Shown here: piece after piece, positions 1 through 6,049 of the stretch
Position numbering within the stretch: position 1 is the stretch's first letter
How the letters are laid out: each line of letters opens with the position of its first letter
The notes under the pieces: generated by a model
Seen by the model: only the letters and a program-made list of their open reading frames with translations
What the model was told of the DNA's origin: nothing
The model's database searches: none
Source of the DNA: Actinomycetota bacterium
Lineage (GTDB): Bacteria > Actinomycetota > Thermoleophilia > UBA2241
Assembly: GCA_003132645.1 (NCBI GenBank)
Contig: PKYM01000310.1
Coordinates: forward strand, 1-6,277
Direction: 5' to 3'
Length of the DNA stretch: 6,277 bases
Made by a program: the position numbers and the translations under genes

Positions 1-2
1 AC

Positions 3-335
3 CATCGTCGCAGCGCCATATGCGACTTCGCGCTGCGACTGAGGCACGCCTCATCGCCGGGTGCCTACTTCTTCCACGGCCGCGGCTGGCTCGATCTGCT
101 GGGCTCGATCCCCAGCCTGGGCCTGCTCAGGATCACGGCGCTACTGCGGCTCGCCCGCCTCAGCCGCCTCGAGCGTGTCATCCGCAAGTTCAGGGCTGAG
201 GGCGGGGGCGGGCTGACCAAGGACGTGCTGGCCAACCGCGGCCAGTACGCCGGCTTCATCACCTTGGTCATCTCAGGCGGCCGCAATCAAGGCATGCAGC
301 GGCGCCTTTCAACCGTCGCGAAGTCGCAGCACTAA
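3..335 (+). pseudogene. Truncated voltage-gated ion channel (S2 end to S4, no pore)
   Basis: The open frame enters from the left edge and runs 110 codons to TAA. Residues 7-91 read like the voltage-sensor half of a bacterial potassium-channel-type ion transporter. They comprise the end of S2 (CDFALRL), S3 (YFFHGRGWLDLLGSIPS), and an S4 with arginines every third residue (R49, R52, R55, R58, R61). The linker KDVLANRGQYAGFITLVI then leads into S5. After about residue 91 (near 276) the similarity stops. The remaining 19 residues are polar and unlike a channel, so S5, the pore helix and the GYGD selectivity filter are missing. The tail overlaps the convergent permease gene by 27 bases. The first codons may also be disturbed: frame 1 reads TIVAA at 1-15, which would suit S2 better than this frame, hinting at a frameshift near 15-20. 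The family call is fairly sure. Pseudogene status is inferred, because the 5' part is outside the window. Confidence 0.72.
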
Positions 336-1085
336 ACCGCCGACAAGGAGCGCCGCCGTCGACCAAGCGGCGAGCACGCCGAGGCCCGCCCAAGGGCCGA
401 TGGGCAGACTGCGCAGGTTGGTGGTGACCTCGATGGCCAGGCCGGCTGTCATCGGCGCCAGCTGCTGAAGGTGTCGCTGCCAGTGCGGATAGGGGACCAC
501 GGCGGCGATGATCGGAAAGAGGTAGAGCAGGCCGAGCACGATTCCGATGGCCGCCGCGGAGCTGCGCACAGCCGCAGCGACGCCGAGGCTGAGCAGGGCG
601 ATCAGGACGAGGTAGAGGACCGAGCCGGCGGCGGCGCGCAGCGTCGAACCGTGGGCAAGGGAGAGCAACGCGTAGTCGTGCGCCGCCGTGAAGCCATGTC
701 CGGGCAGGATGAGACGCCCGGCGAGCAGGCAGGCGAGCACGGCGATGGTCCCGGTCGCGAGGACCAGGCCACCGACCACGACCGCCTTGGCGGCCAGGAC
801 GGTCCACCGTCTGGGCACGGCCGCGAGGGTGATGCGGATCATGCCAAAGCCGTACTCACTGCCGATCACGACCACCCCCAGGATGGCGACGATCGCCTGA
901 CCGAGATAGATCCCGGTGAGGCTGAGCTTGGGAAGATCGACGCCCGCGTCGGCGTTCGCATAGCTCTCGCCGGCCAACGCGAGGGCGCTCAGGGCTACCG
1001 TGAGTGCGACCGTGGCAAGCAGCAGCCAGCTCGGCCCGGCGACGGTGCGCAGCTTCGTCCACTCGGCGTGCAGCGCCGGCCTCAC
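309..1085 (-). CDS. ABC-2 type transporter permease (smaller subunit)
   Basis: This 258-residue polytopic membrane protein is probably one half of the membrane channel of the ABC exporter encoded with it. It has the N-terminal ABC-2 hallmark HAEWTKLRTV (residues 6-15) and about six membrane segments (roughly 18-39, 56-76, 97-122, 150-172, 176-198, 230-253). The cytoplasmic stretch around residues 77-100 (GSEYGFGMIRITLAAVPRRW) closely matches the equivalent loop of the neighbouring permease and probably docks on the ATPase. The GTG start at 1085 was chosen because it overlaps the upstream stop by four bases (GTGA), has GAAGG eight bases upstream, and places the AEWTK motif right after the start. 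The longer frame back to 1280 only shadows the upstream gene. It is the last gene of the operon. The substrate is unknown. Confidence 0.9.
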   Translation of the reverse strand: MRPALHAEWTKLRTVAGPSWLLLATVALTVALSALALAGESYANADAGVDLPKLSLTGIYLGQAIVAILGVVVIGSEYGFGMIRITLAAVPRRWTVLAAKAVVVGGLVLATGTIAVLACLLAGRLILPGHGFTAAHDYALLSLAHGSTLRAAAGSVLYLVLIALLSLGVAAAVRSSAAAIGIVLGLLYLFPIIAAVVPYPHWQRHLQQLAPMTAGLAIEVTTNLRSLPIGPWAGLGVLAAWSTAALLVGGLVLRLRDG

Positions 1086-2665
1086 GCGTCCCGCCTTCGT
1101 AACAGCACGACGGCCAAGCCCAGGGCGAGCGCGGCGTAGGCGCACAGCACGGCAAAGCCGGCCCAGGGCGCCAGCGGGAAGTAGCCCCTCGCCGGGGAGT
1201 AGGCGTAGTCCACCTGCGGATAGGCCGTCAGAGTCTGCTGGATAGCCAAGCCGGCGGCCGGGGTAAGGCGCAGCAGCCACTGCGACGCGGCTAAAGGCAG
1301 AGCGGCCGTGATCACAAGCACGTTGGGTAGGACGATCGCCGCGATGACGGCGACGATCGCCCCGGCGCTGCGCCGCAGCACGGTACCCAGAGCAAGTGCG
1401 AGGATCGCGGCCAGGGCGAGCAGCGCCGCGGTACCAGCCACCACGCGAACCTCGCTGAGGACGCCCACCGGGTAGAGGTAGTTGCCGTTCACGCGCAGGA
1501 GGTGCTCGCCGAGCGGCACGGCGATCGTGGTGGCGACCAGCCCGACGGCGAAGGTGACCGAGCTGAGCACGAGCACCTTGGCCGCGAGCACCCGGCCGCG
1601 CCGCGGACTGGCCGCGAGGGTCGTGCGGATCAGGCCGCGGCGGTACTCGGCCGTCATGAACAGCGCACCCAGGACGATCACCACGATCAGTCCGACGAAC
1701 AAGCCCGCAAGGGTGTCTGCGGGAGTGGAGCCGACGTCGACTGCCGGGGCGATATCGCCAGAGCCGCTGACGGCGAAGATCCCGCCGGATTGCTGGTAGC
1801 TGCCGGAGGTCAGGGTCGGCGTCACTGTGCCGGCCCCCACGGCGACGCCGCTCCAGGCTCTCTTAGACCACTGCCCCTCGAGGCCGACGTGATCGAAGAC
1901 CGCGCTGGCCGAGCTGCCCGATGGCGACGAAAACGCCTGAGTCGACGGTCTGGTGGCTGGGGAGGTGACGAAGAGCCCAGCCTGCACCGTCTCGGAGAGT
2001 CCCGCCAGGCGGGCGCTGCCGACCCTGGTCCAGTGCCTCCCGTCGCTCGACTCAGAACCGGTGAGCAGATCGCCGGAGCGGCTCAGCCGCAGCCAGCGCG
2101 GCGACGCTGCAGAGACCGCGCCCGGACTGCCGGCGATGTCGTGGGTGTAGTTGTACTGCAGGCGCACGCCGTGGCTACCGGTGACCATGAGCGCGGCGTA
2201 GGGCGATCCCTGCGTTGTACCTTGCTTGACGATGAGGCCGGCCTTGGCCCAGGGGACGAGGCCGGGACGCGTGCTCGCCAGCTGCTCGCCTTGGCTTGTC
2301 GAGTGACTGTTGTACGTCTGTGCGATATCGCCCGTGAGCGAGCTCACACGCACGGTGATGCTGCCGTCGCCCACGAGCGCCTGGTGCACGAAGTAGAAGC
2401 TGTCGGTCACAGCCTCGCCGCTCGGGCCGTGCGGAACGAACGGATGGGCGGCAACGACCGGAGAGTCGGGCCCCGCCTGGACGGAGGTCTGCTGGTGAAA
2501 GGTGGCGACCGCAGCCATCAGCACGATCAGCAGCCCCGCGGCGACGAGGGCGACCATCCAGCCGCGCACCGTGTGCAGCTTGGTCCACTCGGCCCGCAGC
2601 AGCTGGGCGAAGCCATCGCGGCCGGCCGGCAGCTCGGAACGGTAGGGGGCGGGTGTCTCGCTCAT
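1082..2665 (-). CDS. ABC-2 permease with extracellular lectin-like insert
   Basis: This 527-residue protein is about twice the size of the neighbouring permease. Residues 22-35 (LLRAEWTKLHTVRG) and TM1 (about 36-56) are ordinary ABC-2. About 255 residues are then inserted before TM2 (about 317-337). TM3-TM6 follow near 358-384, 404-428, 434-457 and 497-522. The cytoplasmic loop 338-363 (TAEYRRGLIRTTLAASPRRG) parallels the smaller permease. The insert lies on the outer face and contains GDGSITVRVSSL (99-110), PWAKAGLIVKQG (138-149), SPYAALMV, PRWLRLSRSGDLLTGSESSDG (189-209), VQAGLFVTSP (227-236) and AVFDHVGLEG (255-264). This order resembles the concanavalin/LamG-like beta-sandwich of the DUF1349 type, which binds or recognises sugars in secreted proteins. 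The ATG overlaps the ATPase stop (ATGA) behind a strong AGGAGG at 2673-2678. Permease identity is firm. The insert's fold is inferred from motifs and its ligand is unknown. Confidence 0.92.
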   Translation of the reverse strand: MSETPAPYRSELPAGRDGFAQLLRAEWTKLHTVRGWMVALVAAGLLIVLMAAVATFHQQTSVQAGPDSPVVAAHPFVPHGPSGEAVTDSFYFVHQALVGDGSITVRVSSLTGDIAQTYNSHSTSQGEQLASTRPGLVPWAKAGLIVKQGTTQGSPYAALMVTGSHGVRLQYNYTHDIAGSPGAVSAASPRWLRLSRSGDLLTGSESSDGRHWTRVGSARLAGLSETVQAGLFVTSPATRPSTQAFSSPSGSSASAVFDHVGLEGQWSKRAWSGVAVGAGTVTPTLTSGSYQQSGGIFAVSGSGDIAPAVDVGSTPADTLAGLFVGLIVVIVLGALFMTAEYRRGLIRTTLAASPRRGRVLAAKVLVLSSVTFAVGLVATTIAVPLGEHLLRVNGNYLYPVGVLSEVRVVAGTAALLALAAILALALGTVLRRSAGAIVAVIAAIVLPNVLVITAALPLAASQWLLRLTPAAGLAIQQTLTAYPQVDYAYSPARGYFPLAPWAGFAVLCAYAALALGLAVVLLRRRDA

Positions 2666-3600
2666 CGCGGCGCCTCCTGGGCTGCGGCGGCGCGAAACTC
2701 GACCGCCTCGCGGGTGAGCTCCATGTAGGCGTCTTCCAAGCTAGCGCGATGTACCGAGACCTCGGCGAAAGGCACGGAGTGCTGGCCGAGCAGCTCGACC
2801 ACGCGCTCTGAGGCAAGCCCCGACACGGTGAGCGTGTCGGGGCCGCCGGCGACCACGGTGGCGCCCGCCTCGCTCAGCACGGTCGCGGCCTGTGCCGGCT
2901 GAGCGGTGCGCAGCCTGACCAGGCCGCGCGAGGCGGCCGCAAGCAGCTCAGCCACGCTGGTGTCGGCCACCAGGCGGCCGCGACCGATCACCACCAGGTG
3001 GTCGGCCATGTCCTGCAGCTCCCCCATCAGGTGGCTGGAGACAAAGACGGCGCGCCCCTGAGCGGCCAGCTCGCGCAGAAAGCCGCGCATCCAGACGATG
3101 CCCTCGGGGTCGAGGCCGTTGAAGGGCTCGTCTAAGAGCAGGATCGGCGGGTCGCCGAGCATGGCCGCGGCCAAGCCGAGGCGCTGGCGCATGCCCAGCG
3201 AGTAGCCGCCGGCCTTGCGCCGAGCGATGCCTTGCAGGCCGGCCTGCTCGACCACCTGATCGACGCGCCGCGCCGAGAGGCCCTGCGAGTGCGCCAGCCA
3301 GAGCAGGTGGTTGCGGCCGCTGCGACTAGGATGCAGGGCCCCGGCGTCCAGCAGCGAGCCGACGCGGCTCAAGGGACGGCGCAGGCTTCGGTAGGGCCGC
3401 CCGCCGATCAGGGCGCTGCCCTGTTCGACAGCGTCCAAGCCGAGGATCACACGCATCGTGGTCGACTTGCCGGCGCCGTTGGGGCCGACGAAGCCCGTGA
3501 CCTGTCCTGGCCGTACCGTAAAGGACAGGCCGTCCAGGGCCACCGTCTGGCCAAAGCGTTTGTGGAGGTCGCGGACTTCGATGGTCGCTTCGTCGCTCAT
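2662..3600 (-). CDS. ABC transporter ATP-binding protein (BcrA/DrrA-like)
   Basis: This 312-residue cytoplasmic ATPase powers the ABC-2 exporter formed with the two downstream permeases. All ATPase motifs are intact: Walker A GPNGAGKST (39-47), signature YSLGMRQR (133-140), Walker B ILLLDEP (153-159), D-loop GLD (162-164) and switch histidine H190 in SSHL. At the Q-loop the segment GSLLDAGALHP (81-91) has D85 where many ABC ATPases have glutamine. Acidic replacements here are common in the bacitracin/daunorubicin-type subfamily. A C-terminal extension of about 90 residues ends with the family-typical ASLEDAYMELT (287-297). The ATG at 3600 has AAGGA seven bases upstream. It is the first gene of the operon and is transcribed away from the response regulator across a shared control region. 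The drug- or peptide-exporter subfamily is a family-level assignment. The substrate is not known. Confidence 0.95.
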   Translation of the reverse strand: MSDEATIEVRDLHKRFGQTVALDGLSFTVRPGQVTGFVGPNGAGKSTTMRVILGLDAVEQGSALIGGRPYRSLRRPLSRVGSLLDAGALHPSRSGRNHLLWLAHSQGLSARRVDQVVEQAGLQGIARRKAGGYSLGMRQRLGLAAAMLGDPPILLLDEPFNGLDPEGIVWMRGFLRELAAQGRAVFVSSHLMGELQDMADHLVVIGRGRLVADTSVAELLAAASRGLVRLRTAQPAQAATVLSEAGATVVAGGPDTLTVSGLASERVVELLGQHSVPFAEVSVHRASLEDAYMELTREAVEFRAAAAQEAPR

Positions 3601-3632
3601 GTCATCGTCCTTGCTCGATGGCCTTTCGAGCG

Positions 3633-3655
3633 GTTCTACGACATCGCTGGTGTCA
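3633..3655 (-). promoter_or_regulatory. Putative promoter of the ABC operon
   Basis: On the minus strand TAGAAC (3638-3633) begins exactly 10 bases beyond the outer TGACACC half-site (3655-3649). This mirrors the arrangement on the other side of the operator. TAGAAC matches only the TA of TANNNT, so the -10 element is weak, as expected for an activated promoter. The transcript would start near 3626, about 26 bases before the ATPase ATG. Confidence 0.38.
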
Positions 3656-3689
3656 GCACGGTGTCAGACCTTGACACCGTGCTGACACC
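3649..3689. promoter_or_regulatory. Compound operator: perfect 18-bp inverted repeat of 11-bp direct repeats
   Basis: Arms 3649-3666 and 3672-3689 are exact reverse complements around a 5-base spacer (GACCT). Each arm holds two copies of one 7-mer: GGTGTCA at 3649-3655 and 3660-3666, and TGACACC at 3672-3678 and 3683-3689. Within each arm the copies are 11 bases apart, one helical turn (7 conserved plus 4 spacer). Direct repeats of this geometry are the classical target of OmpR/PhoB-family dimers such as the Pho box. The site lies between the divergent ABC operon and the response regulator gene, so the likely ligand is that regulator. The repeat structure is read directly; the binding protein is inferred. 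It is not followed by a T-run, so a terminator is unlikely. Confidence 0.8.
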
Positions 3690-3705
3690 TGGGACCGAGT
3701 ATCTT
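3671..3705 (+). promoter_or_regulatory. Putative promoter of the regulator-kinase operon
   Basis: TATCTT at 3700-3705 fits the actinobacterial -10 pattern TANNNT. It begins 10 bases after the outer TGACACC half-site (3683-3689), the distance seen when a PhoB-type activator box replaces the -35 element. A consensus-like TTGACA occurs at 3671-3676, but its spacing to TATCTT is 23 bases, too long for a normal promoter. Activator dependence therefore looks likelier than a constitutive promoter. The expected transcript start is near 3712, giving a leader of about 60 bases. Confidence 0.45.
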
Positions 3706-3724
3706 GGGACCCGGACTTCACGAG

Positions 3725-3766
3725 CCGCACCTCCGACTGGGTGCGGAAGCCGCGAGGAGAATCGCG
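3725..3766 (+). promoter_or_regulatory. Structured leader with ribosome binding site in a hairpin loop
   Basis: Two small perfect hairpins precede the response regulator gene: CCGCACC/GGTGCGG (3725-3731 with 3740-3746, 8-base loop) and CGCGA/TCGCG (3751-3755 with 3762-3766). The six-base loop of the second is GGAGAA, which is the best Shine-Dalgarno match. That match (AGGAGA, 3755-3760) lies 14 bases before the ATG, farther than usual, and folding of the stem would bring it closer. A nearer GAGAAG (3766-3771) is a weaker alternative. Function is inferred only. Confidence 0.35.
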
Positions 3767-3774
3767 AGAAGATC

Positions 3775-4437
3775 ATGAGAGTGCTGGTCGTTGAAGACTT
3801 CGAGGTCCTGGCCAGGACCATCGGCAGAGGGCTGCGCCGCGAGGGCATGGCGGTCGACGTCGTCCTGGACGGGACCGACGCGCTCGAGCACCTGGCCGTC
3901 ACTCGCTACGATGTCGTGCTGCTGGATCGCGACCTGCCCGGCGTCTCCGGCGACGAGGTTTGCCGCAGGCTCGTAGCCGAGCGGTCAGAGACACGCGTCC
4001 TGATGCTGACCGCGGCCGGCGCCGTCGAGGAGAGGGTGAACGGCCTCGGGCTTGGCGCCGACGACTATCTGCCCAAGCCCTTCGACTTCGCCGAGCTGGT
4101 GGCTCGCATTCGCGCCCTTGGCCGGCGCTCCGCGCCGCCCCTGCCGCCGACGCTGACAAGCGGTGAACTGCGCCTCGACCCCGCCCGTCGGGTCGCACTT
4201 CGCGCCGGCCGGCGTCTCGAGCTCAGCCCCAAGGAGTTCGCCGTTCTGGAGTGTCTGCTCGCCGCCGAGGGCAGGGTGGTCTCCTCCGAGGAGTTGCTCG
4301 AGCGCGTCTGGGATGAAGAGGCCGACCCATTTACGACCGCGGTCAAGACGACGATCCGGCGCTTGCGGGCGAAGCTTGGCGAGCCGCCCGTCATCGAGAG
4401 CGTCCGCGAGGGCGGCTATCGCATCGGAGGGGCGTGA
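3775..4437 (+). CDS. OmpR/PhoB-family response regulator
   Basis: This 220-residue DNA-binding regulator is phosphorylated by the kinase encoded next. The receiver domain (1-116) has the acidic pair E7-D8, phosphoacceptor D51 in VVLLDRDLPG, switch residue T79 (LMLTA) and K101 in PKPF. The winged helix-turn-helix domain (about 129-217) has SPKEFAVLECLL (151-162), recognition helix VKTTIRRLRAKLG (190-202) and the wing motif VREGGYRI (210-217). Length and layout are normal for the family. ATG 3775 was chosen because the receiver domain starts at once (MRVLVVED) and the upstream in-frame sequence, reaching back into the ABC operon, is not protein-like. It is probably autoregulated through the operator at 3649-3689 and probably controls the divergent ABC operon. 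CutR-like and other transporter-linked regulators look similar, so no symbol is given. Confidence 0.96.
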   Translation: MRVLVVEDFEVLARTIGRGLRREGMAVDVVLDGTDALEHLAVTRYDVVLLDRDLPGVSGDEVCRRLVAERSETRVLMLTAAGAVEERVNGLGLGADDYLPKPFDFAELVARIRALGRRSAPPLPPTLTSGELRLDPARRVALRAGRRLELSPKEFAVLECLLAAEGRVVSSEELLERVWDEEADPFTTAVKTTIRRLRAKLGEPPVIESVREGGYRIGGA

Positions 4438-5564
4438 TGAACCTCCGTGCAAGAGTGGCTTCGCTGTCTCACTTGCCGCGGCGCACGCTGCGCGCGCAGG
4501 TCACGCTGCTCTACGGCGGCGTCTTCGTCGCCCTGGTCGCCGCTGTGCTTGGCGTCACGGGCCTGCTCTTCAGAACGGCCGCCGCCGCCGCTCCCGGCAC
4601 CCCAGCCAGTGCGATCGCCAACACTCAACACATCATCGACCTCCACCGGCTGGCCATCGGCTTCGCAATCGCCTTCGCGGTGGCGGTCTTGCTTGCACTC
4701 GCCCTCGGCTGGCTGATCGCTGGTCGGGTCCTGCGACCGCTACGCACGATCACGACGACAGCCAGGAAGATCTCCGCCAGCAACCTGCATGAGCGCCTGG
4801 CCCTTAAGGGTCCCAACGACGAGCTCAAGCAGCTTGGAAACACGCTCGACGACCTGTTCGGCCGACTCGAAGCCTCGTTTGAGTCGCAGCGAAACTTCGT
4901 GGCCAATGCCTCTCACGAACTGCGCACCCCGCTCACAGCGGAGCGAAGCTTGCTTCAGGTCACACTCGCCGACCTGGAAGCCAATGTTGAGTCGTGGCGC
5001 TCCGCCGGCGAGGAGCTTCTGAAGTTGGGTGAGCTCCAGGAACGTCTGATCGAGGCGCTACTCACGTTGGCGAGAAGCGAGCGCGGGATCGAACTGTGGG
5101 AATCCTTCGACCTTGCCTCGATTGCCGAGACGGTGGTCCTGGTTCGCCGAACTGAAGCCGAGCGCCGAGGTATCCGCGTCGAGTCAGCCTTTGGCGCTGC
5201 CCCCGTTTCAGGGGACCCAAGCCTCGCGGAGAGCCTGATCGCAAACCTCGTTGACAACGCCCTTCGTCACAACGTCGAGGGCGGCCGAGTATACGTCGCG
5301 ACCCAAACTCGGGCCGGCTGCGCGGCCTTTCTGGCAGTCAACACGGGGCCGGTGGTACCGCCGCAAGACATCGAGCGTCTCTTCGAACCTTTCCGGCGAG
5401 CCGGCGCCGACCGGACGCGCAGTAGAGACGGGCACGGCCTCGGGCTGTCGATCGTGCGTGCCGTCGCCGAGGCTCACGGCGCAACCGTCGTGATCACACC
5501 CCAGCCTGAAGGTGGCCTGGGAGTGGAAGTGAGCTTCCCCGCTCCCTATCCTGAGGCGAGTTAG
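4437..5564 (+). CDS. Sensor histidine kinase with very short extracellular loop
   Basis: This 375-residue membrane kinase is the partner of the preceding regulator. TM1 is about 24-46 and TM2 about 72-96. They flank only some 25 outer residues rich in Ala and Pro, too few for a ligand-binding domain. A HAMP linker (about 96-148) leads to the dimerisation domain with H160 in NASHELRTPL. The ATPase domain has the N box NLVDNALRHN (270-279), LFEPFRRAGADR (315-326) and the G2 box GHGLGLSIV (332-340). The G1 box reads VNTGPVVP (301-308), with Asn in place of the usual Asp of DxGxG, a variant seen in a group of actinobacterial kinases. The ATG at 4437 overlaps the regulator stop by one base (TGATG), with GGAGG (4426-4430) six bases upstream. 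GTG at 4434 is possible but too close to that site. The stimulus is unknown; sensing within the membrane or through the transporter is plausible. Confidence 0.95.
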   Translation: MNLRARVASLSHLPRRTLRAQVTLLYGGVFVALVAAVLGVTGLLFRTAAAAAPGTPASAIANTQHIIDLHRLAIGFAIAFAVAVLLALALGWLIAGRVLRPLRTITTTARKISASNLHERLALKGPNDELKQLGNTLDDLFGRLEASFESQRNFVANASHELRTPLTAERSLLQVTLADLEANVESWRSAGEELLKLGELQERLIEALLTLARSERGIELWESFDLASIAETVVLVRRTEAERRGIRVESAFGAAPVSGDPSLAESLIANLVDNALRHNVEGGRVYVATQTRAGCAAFLAVNTGPVVPPQDIERLFEPFRRAGADRTRSRDGHGLGLSIVRAVAEAHGATVVITPQPEGGLGVEVSFPAPYPEAS

Positions 5565-5732
5565 CCGCGACCGCCTACTCGTCAGCGCCAGCCGCACGTT
5601 GCCAGCGCGCGCAGGTCTTCGAAACCAGTGCAAGGTCAGAATCGGCTGCACCGCGCCGCGACGCCGACGTCGTGCCGACACGAGACGTGGGCAAACGGTG
5701 GGCAGGGCGTCGCATGCAAGGCTGGATCCCAC
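5565..5732. other. Non-coding stretch after the kinase gene
   Basis: No reading frame here has convincing codon bias, and no tRNA or other RNA is recognisable. The only structure is an imperfect hairpin at 5667-5688 (ACGTCGTG, loop CCGA, CACG-AG-ACGT with a two-base bulge). It could help end the regulator-kinase transcript, but no T-run follows, so it is not called a terminator. Confidence 0.4.
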
Positions 5733-5918
5733 ATGTCAACGGTCATGAGGACCGCTGCTCCACTACCTAAGTCGCGCAGCAACCGCGCTCAGGTGACGGT
5801 GAACATCCGAACGTCGGCTGAGTGGCTGGCGGTGCGGGAGGCGGTGTTCGCGGCGCTTGCGTCCTATCCGGAGACACTGACGTTCCGGCTGGTACCAGAG
5901 ATGGGGGCATCCCAGTGA
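5733..5918 (+). CDS. Possible small protein of unknown function
   Basis: This 61-codon frame is not recognised. The N-terminal 18 residues are basic and the rest (VTVNIRTSAEWLAVREAVFAALASYPETL in two overlapping stretches, about residues 21-49) looks like a short strand followed by an amphipathic helix. Codons from about 5819 to the stop are strongly G/C-ending, like the real genes here. The frame stays open upstream to 5628, but that part has poor codon use. ATG 5733 was preferred, with only a weak GGAT (5724-5727) as ribosome binding site. It could be an intact small gene, the start of a broken one, or chance. Confidence 0.38.
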   Translation: MSTVMRTAAPLPKSRSNRAQVTVNIRTSAEWLAVREAVFAALASYPETLTFRLVPEMGASQ

Positions 5919-5989
5919 CGACCGTGAAGACAAGGCTGACTAACGCCAGTTTGTCGCCGGTCGTCAAGCTAGAGCCTCCCCCTCAGTAA
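5915..5989 (+). CDS. Tiny ORF overlapping the small gene by GTGA
   Basis: This 24-residue frame (MTTVKTRLTNASL then SPVVKLEPPPQ) starts at a GTG overlapping the stop of the preceding small ORF by four bases, the same junction style as the genuine operon here. GGGGG at 5903-5907 is a poor ribosome binding site. It may be the remaining start of a longer, truncated gene. It is reported only because of the junction; it could be chance. Confidence 0.18.
   Translation: MTTVKTRLTNASLSPVVKLEPPPQ
5916..5966. repeat. Nine-base perfect inverted repeat
   Basis: TGACGACCG (5916-5924) is the exact reverse complement of CGGTCGTCA (5958-5966), separated by 33 bases. It covers most of the tiny ORF. It could be a protein site, an old element end or a coincidence in GC-rich DNA; nothing nearby decides this. 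Confidence 0.3.
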
Positions 5990-6049
5990 TCGAATTCCCG
6001 ACCGAAGGTTACAGTATCAGGATGGTGCGACCGAGGTCAGCCAGACCTG

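Noticed and set aside
289..308. AAGGC/GCCTT hairpin just after the smaller permease stop as a terminator
   Set aside because: The stem is only 5 bp with a 10-base loop and no T-run, which is too weak to call in GC-rich DNA.
471..1139. 222-codon plus-strand ORF
   Set aside because: It is antisense to the smaller permease, and its composition (many D, G, E, R, Q) is that of a shadow frame.
1086..1280. N-terminal extension of the smaller permease to 1280
   Set aside because: It is an out-of-frame shadow of the preceding permease. The GTGA start at 1085 has a ribosome binding site and the family motif follows directly.
1502..2728. 408-codon plus-strand ORF
   Set aside because: It is antisense to the large permease, mirrors its codon periodicity, and its product is low-complexity, rich in Arg/Gly/Ala with no recognisable domain.
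3649..3689. Bidirectional terminator reading of the inverted repeat
   Set aside because: No T-runs flank it, it lies between divergent gene starts rather than ends, and its internal 11-bp direct repeats fit an operator.
3232..3774. N-terminal extension of the response regulator back to 3232
   Set aside because: It would run antisense through the ATPase gene and across the operator. The receiver domain begins normally at 3775.
5208..5732. 174-codon minus-strand ORF
   Set aside because: It is mostly antisense to the kinase C-terminal domain, with an arginine-rich product and no domain.
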